IMG/VR virus record: IMGVR_UViG_3300034111_000204
Coordinates: 1-37,515 of that record
Length of the DNA stretch: 37,515 bases
Origin: a virus
Direction: 5' to 3' (one strand)
In this document: positions 1-6,365 of the stretch, one piece after another
Layout of the letters: each line of letters starts with the position of its first letter
How positions within the stretch are numbered: position 1 is the stretch's first letter
Position numbers and translations under genes: made by a program
The notes under the pieces: model-generated
Told to the model about the DNA's origin: nothing
The model's database searches: none
Seen by the model: only the letters and a program-made list of their open reading frames with translations

Positions 1-598
1 AAACTCCGGTACCTTTATCAATCACGTAGAACACTAATGGCTTGCCAAATAGTTCCTGATAAATGTAGCACTGACTATCATAGTTATATGACTTAGCGCT
101 GTACTTGAACTTATGAATATCACTTGTAGTCTTAAGGTCAATCACCGCATTGTCAGTGACAATATCAGCCTTCCCTTTCCACATCATACCTTGAATCTCA
201 GCAACTGCCGGAGTCTCGTACTGATTACCGGCTTTATAAATCTCATCATAAAACGCAATGTTCCCGTTGATAATGTTCACAAGGTTTTGAATCTCGTCTT
301 GCTCCTTCCTTAGCATACAAAAAGGTAAGTTGTTCTCTTCGCAGAATGCTTTGTATTCTTTGGTAGTACGTGTGCTAACATCTACAAATGGCATAGCCTT
401 CGCCTTCTCAGGCTCCAAGATTAATTGGTGAAAGTATCTGCCATCCATAAACGCTTTGTTATCTTCACGTGTCTTACCAAAGTCTTGAGGATTACTAAGC
501 AATATGCCTATGTCTGAATTGGATAGGTATTGTTTGCCAATACCATTGTAGTACTCGTTGTCATCACGTAGTACTGATATAACATCTATGTTTGCCAT
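1..598 (-). CDS. RecE-like PD-(D/E)XK exonuclease, 3' part missing
   Basis: The gene starts at ATG 596-598 and runs leftward off the window, so only the first 199 residues are visible. The translation has the hallmarks of the RecE C-terminal/DUF3799 nuclease family: an early FHQLILEP motif (about residues 56-63), then KGKADIV (Asp145) followed by IDLKTT (Asp154, Lys156), which form the metal-binding D...(D/E)xK core, and DSQCYIYQELFG (Gln176) matching the downstream helix motif. Such enzymes resect double-stranded DNA 5'-3' to leave single strands for an annealing protein. It starts 2 bp after the stop of the single-strand annealing protein gene, so the two are probably translationally coupled and form a RecET-like recombination pair. 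The C-terminus cannot be judged. Confidence 0.85.
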   Translation of the reverse strand, partial: MANIDVISVLRDDNEYYNGIGKQYLSNSDIGILLSNPQDFGKTREDNKAFMDGRYFHQLILEPEKAKAMPFVDVSTRTTKEYKAFCEENNLPFCMLRKEQDEIQNLVNIINGNIAFYDEIYKAGNQYETPAVAEIQGMMWKGKADIVTDNAVIDLKTTSDIHKFKYSAKSYNYDSQCYIYQELFGKPLVFYVIDKGTGV

Positions 599-600
599 TA

Positions 601-1245
601 TTATGAGTTTATAAGGTTAGCGATTTCTTTCTTCAATGCCGGACTAACTTTGTACTTACGTACTAACTGAGCACCAATCTTCTCAATGCCTAAAGCCTTG
701 TTAGTGGTTACATATTTCACAACCGCATCCCAATTGTCAGTACCTTTCTTTAAGTCAACCAAGCCATCACCTACTGCCGGAGCTGTCTTCTTAGGAGCCT
801 CAACTTTTGTAGACGTAGAGTCTCCCTCAGGTAAATCCTCACCGGCATAGATATAAATCCCCAACCCAAACATCGCTAAGTTCTTAACTAAGCAACGCAT
901 AATAGTTTTGTTAATGTCGAAAGTTGTAGCTGCCTCGACTGTCTTGTCACCATAGCGTGTGCTATAAGTGTAAGCTGTCTTCTTCATTGACTTGTTCGCA
1001 CCATCCATCACCGGCAACCACATCTCAAGCGTTTCATCTTCGATGGTCACGGTAGTGTGGCACATAAACCCAAGTGCATCGTCATAGGTAGTCTCCCCGA
1101 TTTTGTACGTAGCGTCAGGGCACGCTCTCTTTGTTTCTGACCAAGCCCAAGCCCAAGATAAATACGTCAGATTACTTTTCTTTTCAACGTGGTCGTTCAC
1201 ATTGATGGCGGATAGCCTCTCGAAAACTGTTTTTTGGTTTTCCAT
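601..1245 (-). CDS. DUF1071 (Sak3-type) single-strand annealing protein
   Basis: This 214-residue protein carries the typical DUF1071 signature: YLSWAWAWSE near residue 28, WLPVMDGAN near residue 76, and IMRCLVKNLAMFGLGIYIYA with GEDLP at about residues 114-138. The family belongs to the phage single-strand annealing proteins, distantly Rad52-like, which anneal complementary single strands during recombination-dependent replication. The C-terminal 75 residues are a lower-complexity linker and a small basic tail (LVRKYKVSPALKKEI), perhaps for DNA or SSB contact. The leader contains AATCAAATCTAATCAA directly before the ATG, the genome's usual start context. It is followed by the exonuclease gene. 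The family call is firm; the mechanism is family knowledge. Confidence 0.88.
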   Translation of the reverse strand: MENQKTVFERLSAINVNDHVEKKSNLTYLSWAWAWSETKRACPDATYKIGETTYDDALGFMCHTTVTIEDETLEMWLPVMDGANKSMKKTAYTYSTRYGDKTVEAATTFDINKTIMRCLVKNLAMFGLGIYIYAGEDLPEGDSTSTKVEAPKKTAPAVGDGLVDLKKGTDNWDAVVKYVTTNKALGIEKIGAQLVRKYKVSPALKKEIANLINS

Positions 1246-1279
1246 TTGATTAGATTTGATTATTAATTGATTGATTATA

Positions 1280-1582
1280 CTAAATAAAAACTGCTCTCTC
1301 TACATCCTTGACAATAGACACGTAGTCTTTGTCTTCTGCTATCTTCTGCTCAACTGAGCTGATGCCGTGGATGATAGAGGAGTGCTTGATTTTATACCCC
1401 GCATCATTCATATACTTTTGAATGTACGTTATCTGCATTGGTCTCTTAGCACATAGATAGTAAACCAAGTGCCTTGCATCTACATACTCTCTCTTCTTTG
1501 ACTTAGAGAATATATCTTCCTTTGCCACACCAAATAGGTCGGCAACCCTTTCTACGTATTGATTGAATACATCGTGCTTCAT
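1280..1582 (-). CDS. Stand-alone DnaA domain IV-like DNA-binding protein
   Basis: The 100-residue product looks like the C-terminal DNA-binding domain of the replication initiator DnaA without the AAA+ part. VADLFGVAKEDIFSKSKKRE matches the start of domain IV, VDARHLVYYLCAKR matches its conserved Ala-Arg-x-x-x-Tyr-Leu helix, and HSSIIHGISSVEQKIAEDKD matches the helix-turn-helix 'DHTTVLHA...' signature that reads the DnaA box. The length fits domain IV alone (about 95 residues). It lies just upstream of the annealing protein and exonuclease in the same direction, so a replication role is likely: it could bind phage origin sites, or compete with host DnaA. A TATATTTG promoter box precedes it. 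The domain call is strong; the role is inferred. Confidence 0.82.
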   Translation of the reverse strand: MKHDVFNQYVERVADLFGVAKEDIFSKSKKREYVDARHLVYYLCAKRPMQITYIQKYMNDAGYKIKHSSIIHGISSVEQKIAEDKDYVSIVKDVERAVFI

Positions 1583-1602
1583 AACTTAATTTAATTTGAG
1601 AA

Positions 1603-1610
1603 CAAATATA
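1603..1610 (-). promoter_or_regulatory. Promoter -7 box (TATATTTG) for the DnaA-like gene
   Basis: On the minus strand TATATTTG stands 20 nt upstream of the start codon of the DnaA-like gene and fits the Bacteroidota -7 consensus TAnnTTTG. No convincing -33 TTTG is seen. The same octamer precedes groL, the tail genes and the genes at 8101 and 33454. Confidence 0.55.
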
Positions 1611-1635
1611 GTGAATATGTTCATACATAGTTCAT

Positions 1636-1878
1636 TTATTTGCTAATTTTTTTTACAAACAACCATCCTTCTGCCTCGTCTAATGATATACTTTTAAATC
1701 CTTCGTCCACCATAAATTGGGCTGATTTCAATACCTGAATGATATGTCCACCAATGTACATAACTACGTCAGTGCAGTCTTTGTGGAGTATTGCGTCAGG
1801 ATTTTTTTCAAGATATGCTTCTCTACTTGTGAATCGTCCCGTGTTGCTAAAGTCTTCTAATGTTGGTATAGCGTTCAT
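1636..1878 (-). CDS. Small protein of unknown function
   Basis: An 80-residue acidic-to-neutral protein (MNAIPTLEDF start) with no motif I recognise. The middle (DVVMYIGGHIIQVLKSAQF) could form a beta hairpin and helix, and the end GWLFVKKISK is basic. The ATG directly follows AAAATCTAATCAA, the common leader of this genome, which supports the start. It sits between two other small unknown genes in the leftward arm, and its own leader contains a short hairpin and a possible promoter box. Confidence 0.6.
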   Translation of the reverse strand: MNAIPTLEDFSNTGRFTSREAYLEKNPDAILHKDCTDVVMYIGGHIIQVLKSAQFMVDEGFKSISLDEAEGWLFVKKISK

Positions 1879-1893
1879 TTGATTAGATTTTAT

Positions 1894-1940
1894 GGGAGCA
1901 CAAGGCTCCCGTTAATTTGATTAATTCTTGTATAAAGATA
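1894..1940 (-). promoter_or_regulatory. Leader with hairpin and possible -7 box upstream of the 80-aa gene
   Basis: On the minus strand TATCTTTA (1933-1940) resembles a -7 box, here ending in A. Downstream lies a 6-bp hairpin, GGGAGC and GCTCCC around the loop CTTGT (1894-1910), then the AATCTAATCAAATG start. The hairpin has no T tract, so I read it as a 5' leader structure rather than a terminator. Confidence 0.4.
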
Positions 1941-1947
1941 GTACAAT

Positions 1948-2145
1948 TTATTTATAAAACAATAGGTCAGTGTACTTCACATAGACAAACCCATCGTGGA
2001 TGATTTTGTCTGCGTTGTCCCAAGACTCTTTTGTAATGATATGCCCATCAGGAAAGTTTGGATTGGCTTCCAACTCCTGAATTAATGAAGACGCTTGCTC
2101 TTGCAACATCCTCAGTCTATCGATTAATGTTTCTTGCTTATCCAT
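1948..2145 (-). CDS. Small coiled-coil-like protein of unknown function
   Basis: A 65-residue protein. The first 30 residues (ETLIDRLRMLQEQASSLIQE) look like an amphipathic helix or short coiled coil, and the rest (IHDGFVYVKYTDLLFYK) looks like a small beta region. The start overlaps the end of the upstream gene by 8 nt, suggesting translational coupling within the leftward operon. I do not recognise a family. Confidence 0.55.
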   Translation of the reverse strand: MDKQETLIDRLRMLQEQASSLIQELEANPNFPDGHIITKESWDNADKIIHDGFVYVKYTDLLFYK

Positions 2146-2536
2146 AAACTACCTCCCCCATTGTTAGGTATTGGAATACTATATCTGCTGAACCCGCATC
2201 ACCTTGCTCCCTGATATGTCTTTCCAAAGCCCATTTATTTTCTTTGCTATCTGCAAGTAACTGTAACCTTCCTTGCATAGTGCTTCGAGTAATAACTCCA
2301 ATTACTTCTTCTTCGTTTTCTGCGTCATTTATTGCAACCTTTACATCGTGGTCTAAGATTGCTTTCAGGATTGCCGTGCTCAAATATGGGTCTTCCTTTT
2401 TAGGTACCGCCTTCCTGATTGCTTCAACTGAATTGTCAGGCAAGTAGTACCAATAGTTACTACCACCTTCCAATGCTGTTACAAAGATATCTTCTAAGAT
2501 TTCTCTGCTTACTTCCTGAGTGATTTTCATTTCCAT
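2138..2536 (-). CDS. Conserved phage protein of unknown function
   Basis: The 132-residue product contains VTALEGGSNYWYYL near residue 18, a stretch I associate with unnamed proteins from many phages. It is followed by a helical acidic middle (AILKAILDHDVKVAINDAE) and a C-terminal FQYLTMGEVVYG. No catalytic motif is evident. The AATCAAATCAAATAATATG leader supports the start at 2536. The gene starts just after the stop of the 73-residue gene and overlaps the next gene at its end. Confidence 0.65.
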   Translation of the reverse strand: MEMKITQEVSREILEDIFVTALEGGSNYWYYLPDNSVEAIRKAVPKKEDPYLSTAILKAILDHDVKVAINDAENEEEVIGVITRSTMQGRLQLLADSKENKWALERHIREQGDAGSADIVFQYLTMGEVVYG

Positions 2537-2537
2537 A

Positions 2538-2759
2538 TTATTTGATTTGATTGCGTGTTAAATATTCAAATACCTCATCATAAATTGTGTCATACTCATA
2601 TTGAATATGTCCAACATAAGTCATAATGTTATTCTTTGCTCTCATTGTTACGACTCCCGTATTCTCATACTTCTTGTCGATGATAAGTGCCGTTAGTTCC
2701 GATGCCAATTCGTTCAGGTAGAACGTAGCCTTTGGCGTAGCATTGATTACATTTTCCAT
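2538..2759 (-). CDS. Small protein of unknown function
   Basis: A 73-residue protein with a helical look (FYLNELASELTALIIDKKYE; YDEVFEYLTRNQIK) and no recognisable motif. The leader contains a tandem AAATCAAATCAAATCAA a few bases before the ATG. It lies 1-2 bp from its neighbours on both sides, so it is part of a tightly packed operon. Confidence 0.55.
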   Translation of the reverse strand: MENVINATPKATFYLNELASELTALIIDKKYENTGVVTMRAKNNIMTYVGHIQYEYDTIYDEVFEYLTRNQIK

Positions 2760-2760
2760 A

Positions 2761-3075
2761 TTAGTTTTGATTTGATTTGATTTCTAATGATTCAGCCGCA
2801 TCGTCAATTGCCCACCATACTTGCTCCATAGTGGCCTCGTTCTTTAATGCCAACTCAAGCACCCTGTGTGCCTGTTCCTGTGAGCAAACATAATTAGCCG
2901 TGACATCGTCAAGGCTCCATAGAGTCTCGACATAGAACCCTTTCTTTCTGAGCAACTCACGTGCCACCTTCTCATCTTTTAATTGCTCCTTTAACTTTGC
3001 TACCTCATCTCTGAGGTAATCAATCTCGATTTGTGCTGACGCACTCTCGCTCATCTGATAATGATTTTTTTGCAT
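2761..3075 (-). CDS. Coiled-coil small protein of unknown function
   Basis: I place the start at ATG 3073-3075, directly after TTAATCAAATCAAT, giving 104 residues; a longer reading frame runs back through the overlapping membrane-protein gene but lacks this leader. The N-terminal third (IDYLRDEVAKLKEQLKDEK) is a clear coiled coil with heptad leucines. The C-terminal part (EQVWWAIDDAAESLEI) is acidic and helical. Function unknown. Its start lies inside the 3' end of the upstream 52-residue gene, a 25-nt overlap. Confidence 0.6.
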   Translation of the reverse strand: MQKNHYQMSESASAQIEIDYLRDEVAKLKEQLKDEKVARELLRKKGFYVETLWSLDDVTANYVCSQEQAHRVLELALKNEATMEQVWWAIDDAAESLEIKSNQN

Positions 3076-3209
3076 ATTGATTTGATTAAAAATATTGAGT
3101 GTAATAAAATATAAATTGTAATGGCTAACGGGATTGATACTAAGAAGAACCACAACGCTTGCCCACAAAAATGCATAGCTCCAATTAAGATTTGATAGGT
3201 TTTACTCAT
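3051..3209 (-). CDS. 52-aa small membrane protein
   Basis: A short gene whose ATG overlaps the stop of the preceding small gene (ATGA at 3206-3209). The product begins MSKTYQILIG and has a long hydrophobic stretch from about residue 17 to 46 (ALWFFLVSIPLAITIYILL), ending in the basic KSICKKIIIR. This is a single or double membrane span with a positive C-terminus. It is one of three tiny membrane proteins encoded just downstream of hammerhead ribozymes. Function unknown. Confidence 0.55.
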   Translation of the reverse strand: MSKTYQILIGAMHFCGQALWFFLVSIPLAITIYILLHSIFLIKSICKKIIIR

Positions 3210-3331
3210 AGCTTGTTTTTTTTCTTTTCATTTAATCGGATAATACCATAGGCAAAAATGAATGCCCAACATACGAATACTAACGTATAAAATAATACGA
3301 ATAGCACGTCACTAAAAAAATACTTTGTCAT
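3206..3331 (-). CDS. 41-aa small membrane protein directly downstream of a hammerhead ribozyme
   Basis: MTKYFFSDVL opens a 41-residue protein with one strong membrane segment (LFVLFYTLVFVCWAFIFAY, about residues 10-28) and a basic tail (RLNEKKKNKL). The ATG follows AAATCTAATCAAG and lies 20 nt after the 3' end of a hammerhead ribozyme, so ribozyme cleavage would give this gene a structured 5' end. The next gene overlaps its stop by ATGA. Function unknown. Confidence 0.6.
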   Translation of the reverse strand: MTKYFFSDVLFVLFYTLVFVCWAFIFAYGIIRLNEKKKNKL

Positions 3332-3351
3332 CTTGATTAGATTTTATAATT

Positions 3352-3402
3352 TCCGTTTCGCTCTTTTGAGCTCATCAGGTAGAGCAATCACTCTACTACG
3401 GA
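3352..3402 (-). ncRNA. Type III hammerhead ribozyme (HHR-C)
   Basis: Read on the minus strand from 3402. Stem III 3' strand is TCCGT, then the cleavage residue A (triplet GUA; cut between 3397 and 3396). Stem I is GTAGAG/CTCTAC with loop TGATTG. The core is CTGATGA, stem II is GCTC/GAGC with loop AAAA, and the end is GAA followed by ACGGA, which closes stem III. Every invariant hammerhead core position is present and all three stems pair perfectly. It abuts the hairpin at 3402-3429 and precedes the 41-aa membrane protein gene by 20 nt. Confidence 0.93.
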
Positions 3403-3429
3403 GGGTAGTGTCTTTGAAGACACCACCCT
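3402..3429 (-). repeat. Hairpin with the 16-nt palindrome, abutting HHR-C
   Basis: On the minus strand the palindrome GTGTCTTCAAAGACAC (3408-3423) is extended by AGGGTG and TACCCT into a 13-bp stem with one G-U pair. It lies just after the stop of the amidotransferase gene and directly against the ribozyme. There is no T tract, so it is a hairpin but not a classical terminator. After ribozyme cleavage it would sit at the new 3' end of the upstream mRNA. Confidence 0.85.
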
Positions 3430-3437
3430 GAGTCAGG

Positions 3438-4556
3438 TTAGTTCCTGAACATAATCACATCGGACTCACTGAACCACTCATCGCAACTGCTACAATGATA
3501 GTTCGCAAACATATCGTGCTCCAAATCGTGGAAGCAATTCACACACACGGGCTTCTCATTTGTTATGTCGAACTCACAATCGTCACACTCATCCTCTAAA
3601 ATATCTATCAGCCTCGCACTCTTCGGCTCCTCGTAACCCATATTAGCAAATATACTCACCTCTTTTGCGCTCTCCTTCTCATCCTCCTCCTCGTACCACT
3701 TAACTCTGTTTGGCGCTTGCGTGTACGTACTATGCAAGGTCTGACCATTCGCCCTCTCTCTTAGGTTGAAATAAACCCAACACTTAAGCACCTTGCCTTT
3801 CATCTGAATGTCAATCTGCTTACGTCTATACCAAGTCGGGTGACCCTCCAACCTATCCAAGTTAGCAAGTACTGACGCACTCACCTTGAACACATCCACC
3901 TCCACATTGAACCCTTGTCCACGCTCCTCAATCAAATAAGGTAGTCCACTAACTACCAAGGGATACTTGTCTTTGGTCTTACCCTTACCCACATACTTTG
4001 AACTTGTCAAGTAATGGTTGTAGTTACTATACCCCTTCTTCAACGTACCATACACCGCTATCAGGTTATCCTCAAGGACGTTGTCCTTGCTATACCAAAC
4101 CCCATCTCTCTGAACCCATAACTCTTTGTTATACATCTGATACGTTCTGCTGTGCGTGTTAACCGACACGAACCTACACTCGTAACGCTCCAACTCTTTC
4201 TTCCACTGATGGCGTGGTATCTCACCCAAGTTCTCGGCCAATACCTTTGAGTCACTTTTCTTGTGGTTGCCCAACTCTCTTATCGTCCCGTTCATCATCA
4301 ACCACTCGTTCTTATTGCTCCCGCATCTGAATGGATGCGTGTTCTCTTTGTTGATAGCACCAATGGTCGCATATCTAAAGTGAGCAATGAATGGCCTCGC
4401 TGTATCGAGTACCTTGTACTCTGCTGATTTGTGATACGTTACCTCGAACGTATCTAACCACACAACCCCCAACCCGTGGGGATTGATTCTTGCGGAGGTC
4501 TTTGCAACCTCCTGAGGGACTTTCTTACCCTTCTGCTTGATAATAATTACACACAT
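3438..4556 (-). CDS. Class-II glutamine amidotransferase fused to GGCT/AIG2-like domain and zinc-ribbon tail
   Basis: I choose ATG 4554-4556 as start. It follows AAATCAAATCAAG and gives MCVIII, placing Cys2 as the N-terminal nucleophile after Met removal, as in Ntn-type class-II amidotransferases. Supporting motifs are NPHGLG (25-30), HFRYATIG (59-66), NTHPF (72-76) and NG (89-90). Residues 165-285 form a gamma-glutamylcyclotransferase/AIG2-like domain: VYGTLKKG (168-175) and DRLEGHP with the likely catalytic Glu237. The tail has three Cys pairs (324/327, 338/341, 355/358) that probably bind zinc. The total is 372 residues. With the amidoligase at 6573 it suggests a pathway that makes and rearranges gamma-glutamyl-type amide bonds. 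The substrate is unknown. Confidence 0.82.
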   Translation of the reverse strand: MCVIIIKQKGKKVPQEVAKTSARINPHGLGVVWLDTFEVTYHKSAEYKVLDTARPFIAHFRYATIGAINKENTHPFRCGSNKNEWLMMNGTIRELGNHKKSDSKVLAENLGEIPRHQWKKELERYECRFVSVNTHSRTYQMYNKELWVQRDGVWYSKDNVLEDNLIAVYGTLKKGYSNYNHYLTSSKYVGKGKTKDKYPLVVSGLPYLIEERGQGFNVEVDVFKVSASVLANLDRLEGHPTWYRRKQIDIQMKGKVLKCWVYFNLRERANGQTLHSTYTQAPNRVKWYEEEDEKESAKEVSIFANMGYEEPKSARLIDILEDECDDCEFDITNEKPVCVNCFHDLEHDMFANYHCSSCDEWFSESDVIMFRN

Positions 4557-4579
4557 AGACTTGATTTGATTTGTGGGCA

Positions 4580-4595
4580 GTGTCTTTGAAGACAC
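4580..4595 (-). repeat. Copy of the 16-nt palindrome in the amidotransferase leader
   Basis: GTGTCTTCAAAGACAC on the minus strand, 23 nt upstream of the amidotransferase ATG. Flanking GGG and CCC could extend the hairpin with internal mismatches. No ribozyme follows this copy. It would sit in the 5' untranslated region. Confidence 0.8.
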
Positions 4596-4623
4596 AGAAC
4601 CCGATTATTGAACTTGATTTGAA

Positions 4624-4655
4624 CGAAGATACGACATAAATTAGACATTACCAAA
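4624..4655 (-). promoter_or_regulatory. Possible promoter for the amidotransferase gene
   Basis: On the minus strand TTTG (4652-4655) is followed after 20 nt by TATCTTCG (4624-4631), close to the Bacteroidota -33/-7 pattern TTTG-N19-TAnnTTTG with one mismatch. Transcription from here would include the palindrome copy at 4580 in the leader. Confidence 0.45.
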
Positions 4656-4662
4656 TTTATTT

Positions 4663-4824
4663 TTAGTAAACCTTCTTGGCTCTGAACTTTCTTCTATCGT
4701 AGTTAGGGGACTCACCCCCTAACTTTTGACACGCCTTGTCAATCGCCTCATACTTTGAGTATGCAACAACCGACAAGACCAATACATTTGCATAGAAGAT
4801 TTGAAAATAGTGCTGACTTTCCAT
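4663..4824 (-). CDS. 53-aa small protein of unknown function
   Basis: The ATG (4822-4824) directly follows AAATCAAATCAAT, which supports a gene despite its shortness. The product starts MESQHYFQIFYANVLVLSVV, a mildly hydrophobic segment, and continues with SKYEAIDKACQKLGG and a strongly basic end (RRKFRAKKVY). This pattern (short beta strands, then a helix with Tyr-Glu-Ala) recalls small phage proteins with a nucleic-acid-binding tail, but I cannot name a family. The stop lies just upstream of the possible promoter for the amidotransferase. Confidence 0.5.
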   Translation of the reverse strand: MESQHYFQIFYANVLVLSVVAYSKYEAIDKACQKLGGESPNYDRRKFRAKKVY

Positions 4825-4841
4825 ATTGATTTGATTTAGAA

Positions 4842-5132
4842 TTAATAATCATCCTCTAACCTCTCACCGGCATACGATGGGTCGAAGTACCTATCCTTAC
4901 GATACGGATACTTGTCACTATCATAGCACTTGTCACACCAATCACCGGTGCCGTAGCCATAGGCGTCACATCTGCTTTCAACTATTTCTTTTGTGTCCTT
5001 AGTGCCACACCCTCTACATCTTGGTAGATTCTCGTAGCACCTTTCACATAGGTCATCCTCGAACCACATATCGTGGCGTCCTTGTGGGCGTGAACATATC
5101 GAACACGCCCATTGGTCATTTGCTTTTGTCAT
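4842..5132 (-). CDS. Cys-rich zinc-binding small protein
   Basis: The 96-residue protein is dominated by CxxC pairs: CSIC (10-13), CERC (29-32), CRGC (39-42) and CDKC (66-69), so two zinc ribbons or a cross-brace are likely. The C-terminal third is rich in Tyr, Asp and Arg (YPYRKDRYFDPSYAGE). Its start overlaps the stop of the 66-residue gene (ATGA). Zinc proteins of this type often bind nucleic acid or another protein. No specific family is recognised. Confidence 0.65.
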   Translation of the reverse strand: MTKANDQWACSICSRPQGRHDMWFEDDLCERCYENLPRCRGCGTKDTKEIVESRCDAYGYGTGDWCDKCYDSDKYPYRKDRYFDPSYAGERLEDDY

Positions 5133-5329
5133 TTTGATTTTTTTACGTGATAGATTCTGATTCCGTCCTCAACTTTCATATCGATTGGATACACCGACAC
5201 GAGCACGTCAAGGTAGTGCTTGTACTCTTGTAGCTTCTCATCAGGTAGATAGATAAGCCTATCAATTACATCCTGAATGATTTCATTGCGCTCTCTCTCA
5301 GGCGCAACAGTGATTTGTTCTTTTGTCAT
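5129..5329 (-). CDS. Small protein of unknown function
   Basis: A 66-residue helical protein: RERNEIIQDVIDRLIYLPDE then LQEYKHYLDVLVSVYP and a basic end (YHVKKSK). The ATG follows AAATCTAATCAAG. It is coupled by ATGA overlap to the zinc-binding protein gene and lies 11 bp after the 96-residue gene. The function is not recognisable. Confidence 0.55.
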   Translation of the reverse strand: MTKEQITVAPERERNEIIQDVIDRLIYLPDEKLQEYKHYLDVLVSVYPIDMKVEDGIRIYHVKKSK

Positions 5330-5340
5330 CTTGATTAGAT

Positions 5341-5631
5341 TTAAAGGGTGATTGATAAAACATACTCGTTGAACTCATCAATGGGCATACTTGAATACTT
5401 AACCGCATCCACGTACTTGTCAAAGAAATAACATTCATCCTCTCTCACGATTGTGAACTTTACCGAGTCCGCTCCCGCAAAATAAATAATCTCCATCCAC
5501 TCATCTAACAATACAATATGCCCTTGTGTTTTTGTCGGGTCATAGATTGCGTACTTGATTCGTGCCGTTGGACATTGCTCGTAGTACACCACGAACAACT
5601 CCTCCATAATTTGTTGGCTGTCTTTTGTCAT
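5341..5631 (-). CDS. 96-aa protein of unknown function, downstream of a hammerhead ribozyme
   Basis: I place the start at ATG 5629-5631 after TTAATCAAATCAAG. The reading frame stays open upstream, but that part is occupied by a hammerhead ribozyme and the end of the previous gene. The product (MTKDSQQIMEELFVVYYEQ...) is acidic, with aromatic stretches (DEWMEIIYFAGADSV, DECYFFDKYVDAVKY) suggesting a small alpha/beta fold. The ribozyme ends 21 nt before the ATG, the same arrangement as at 3331 and 6470. Function unknown. Confidence 0.6.
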   Translation of the reverse strand: MTKDSQQIMEELFVVYYEQCPTARIKYAIYDPTKTQGHIVLLDEWMEIIYFAGADSVKFTIVREDECYFFDKYVDAVKYSSMPIDEFNEYVLSITL

Positions 5632-5652
5632 CTTGATTTGATTAAAATGGTT

Positions 5653-5704
5653 TCCGTTTCGTCCTTTAGGACTCATCAGCCCGAGCAACACACTCAGGGA
5701 CGGA
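5653..5704 (-). ncRNA. Type III hammerhead ribozyme (HHR-A)
   Basis: Read on the minus strand from 5704. Stem III 3' strand is TCCGT, the cleavage residue is C (triplet GUC; cut between 5699 and 5698). Stem I is CCTGAG/CTCGGG with one U-G pair and loop TGTGTTG. The core is CTGATGA, stem II is GTCC/GGAC with loop TAAA, then GAA and ACGGA closing stem III. GUC is the best-known hammerhead cleavage triplet. Upstream, GTGTC (5734-5738) and GACAC (5712-5716) could form a different hairpin around CGCAATTGCG; the 16-nt palindrome itself is absent here. Confidence 0.93.
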
Positions 5705-5746
5705 GTGAGGCGTGTCCGCAATTGCGTCCACACGACACCCCCACTT

Positions 5747-6364
5747 TTAATAATCCCCACTAAAAAAACAATTAGCTAAGCAACACGATGGCGTTTCTTC
5801 AATCGGATAATAATCTGATAGAATACTCGCACTCGCTTGAACATCTTGAGGACGCACCACGATGAAGTAGTTAGGTTGATACACTCCCTCAGTATCTGAC
5901 TCCATCCTTCTTGATGGTATCCCTTCCCCGTTTAGCAAGTATTCCACCGCTCTTAACCCATCCTCCAATAACGTACGATAAACCGCATACACCGGTCTGC
6001 TGTACCCTTGATTCGTCCATACGCTCGTGACATCGAACTCAGGCTCCTGAACATTCCCCTCAGGGATTGAGTCAGCTCCCTGATTCCACGCATCCACGTT
6101 CACCCATTCTCCATCCCAATTTCTTTCATTCAAGTACCAACTCCCACCACGTTGCACGATATTGACACCTGATAAGCCATTCAGCCTCTCCTTTGTGGTT
6201 GCGCTATCCCAACCGGCATTGGTTATCCATAAGCCATCTCTCCTGATTTCAGCTATCTTATTGTCGAATAGCCATAGGCTCTCGCCATTCGTACGGCTGT
6301 TGCCAATTTTAAGTGAACGGCTGTTTTGAAAGGCGTCCACGATTTCCCTTGTGATTTTTCTCAT
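5747..6364 (-). CDS. Conserved phage protein of unknown function (about 205 aa)
   Basis: Start chosen at ATG 6362-6364 (MRKITREIVDAF), 1 bp after the stop of the small upstream gene. The N-terminal 95 residues have a pattern I recognise from unnamed proteins widespread in phages: SLKIGNSRTNGESLWLFDNK, LWITNAGW, TTKERLNGL and WYLNERNWDGEW. The rest includes VVRPQDVQASASILSDYYPI and a Cys-containing C-terminus (SCCLANCFF). No catalytic motif is obvious. The gene lies between two hammerhead ribozymes, so it may be released with the 34-residue gene as a short mRNA. Confidence 0.65.
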   Translation of the reverse strand: MRKITREIVDAFQNSRSLKIGNSRTNGESLWLFDNKIAEIRRDGLWITNAGWDSATTKERLNGLSGVNIVQRGGSWYLNERNWDGEWVNVDAWNQGADSIPEGNVQEPEFDVTSVWTNQGYSRPVYAVYRTLLEDGLRAVEYLLNGEGIPSRRMESDTEGVYQPNYFIVVRPQDVQASASILSDYYPIEETPSCCLANCFFSGDY

Positions 6365-6365
6365 C

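Noticed and set aside
113-313. Plus-strand open frame in the first 600 bases
   Set aside because: It is the antisense of the RecE-like exonuclease, whose catalytic motifs are on the minus strand.
3076-3168. A 31-residue extension of the coiled-coil gene
   Set aside because: It overlaps the 52-aa membrane protein gene, and the usual leader sits before ATG 3075.
4557-4595. A 13-residue N-terminal extension of the amidotransferase (MSSKTLP...)
   Set aside because: It is encoded by the palindrome and the AAATCAAATCAA leader, and would bury the catalytic Cys2 that class-II amidotransferases need at the N-terminus.
5632-5760. A 43-residue N-terminal extension of the 96-aa protein
   Set aside because: The stretch is a complete hammerhead ribozyme plus the end of the preceding gene; the AATCAAATCAAG leader precedes the internal ATG at 5631.
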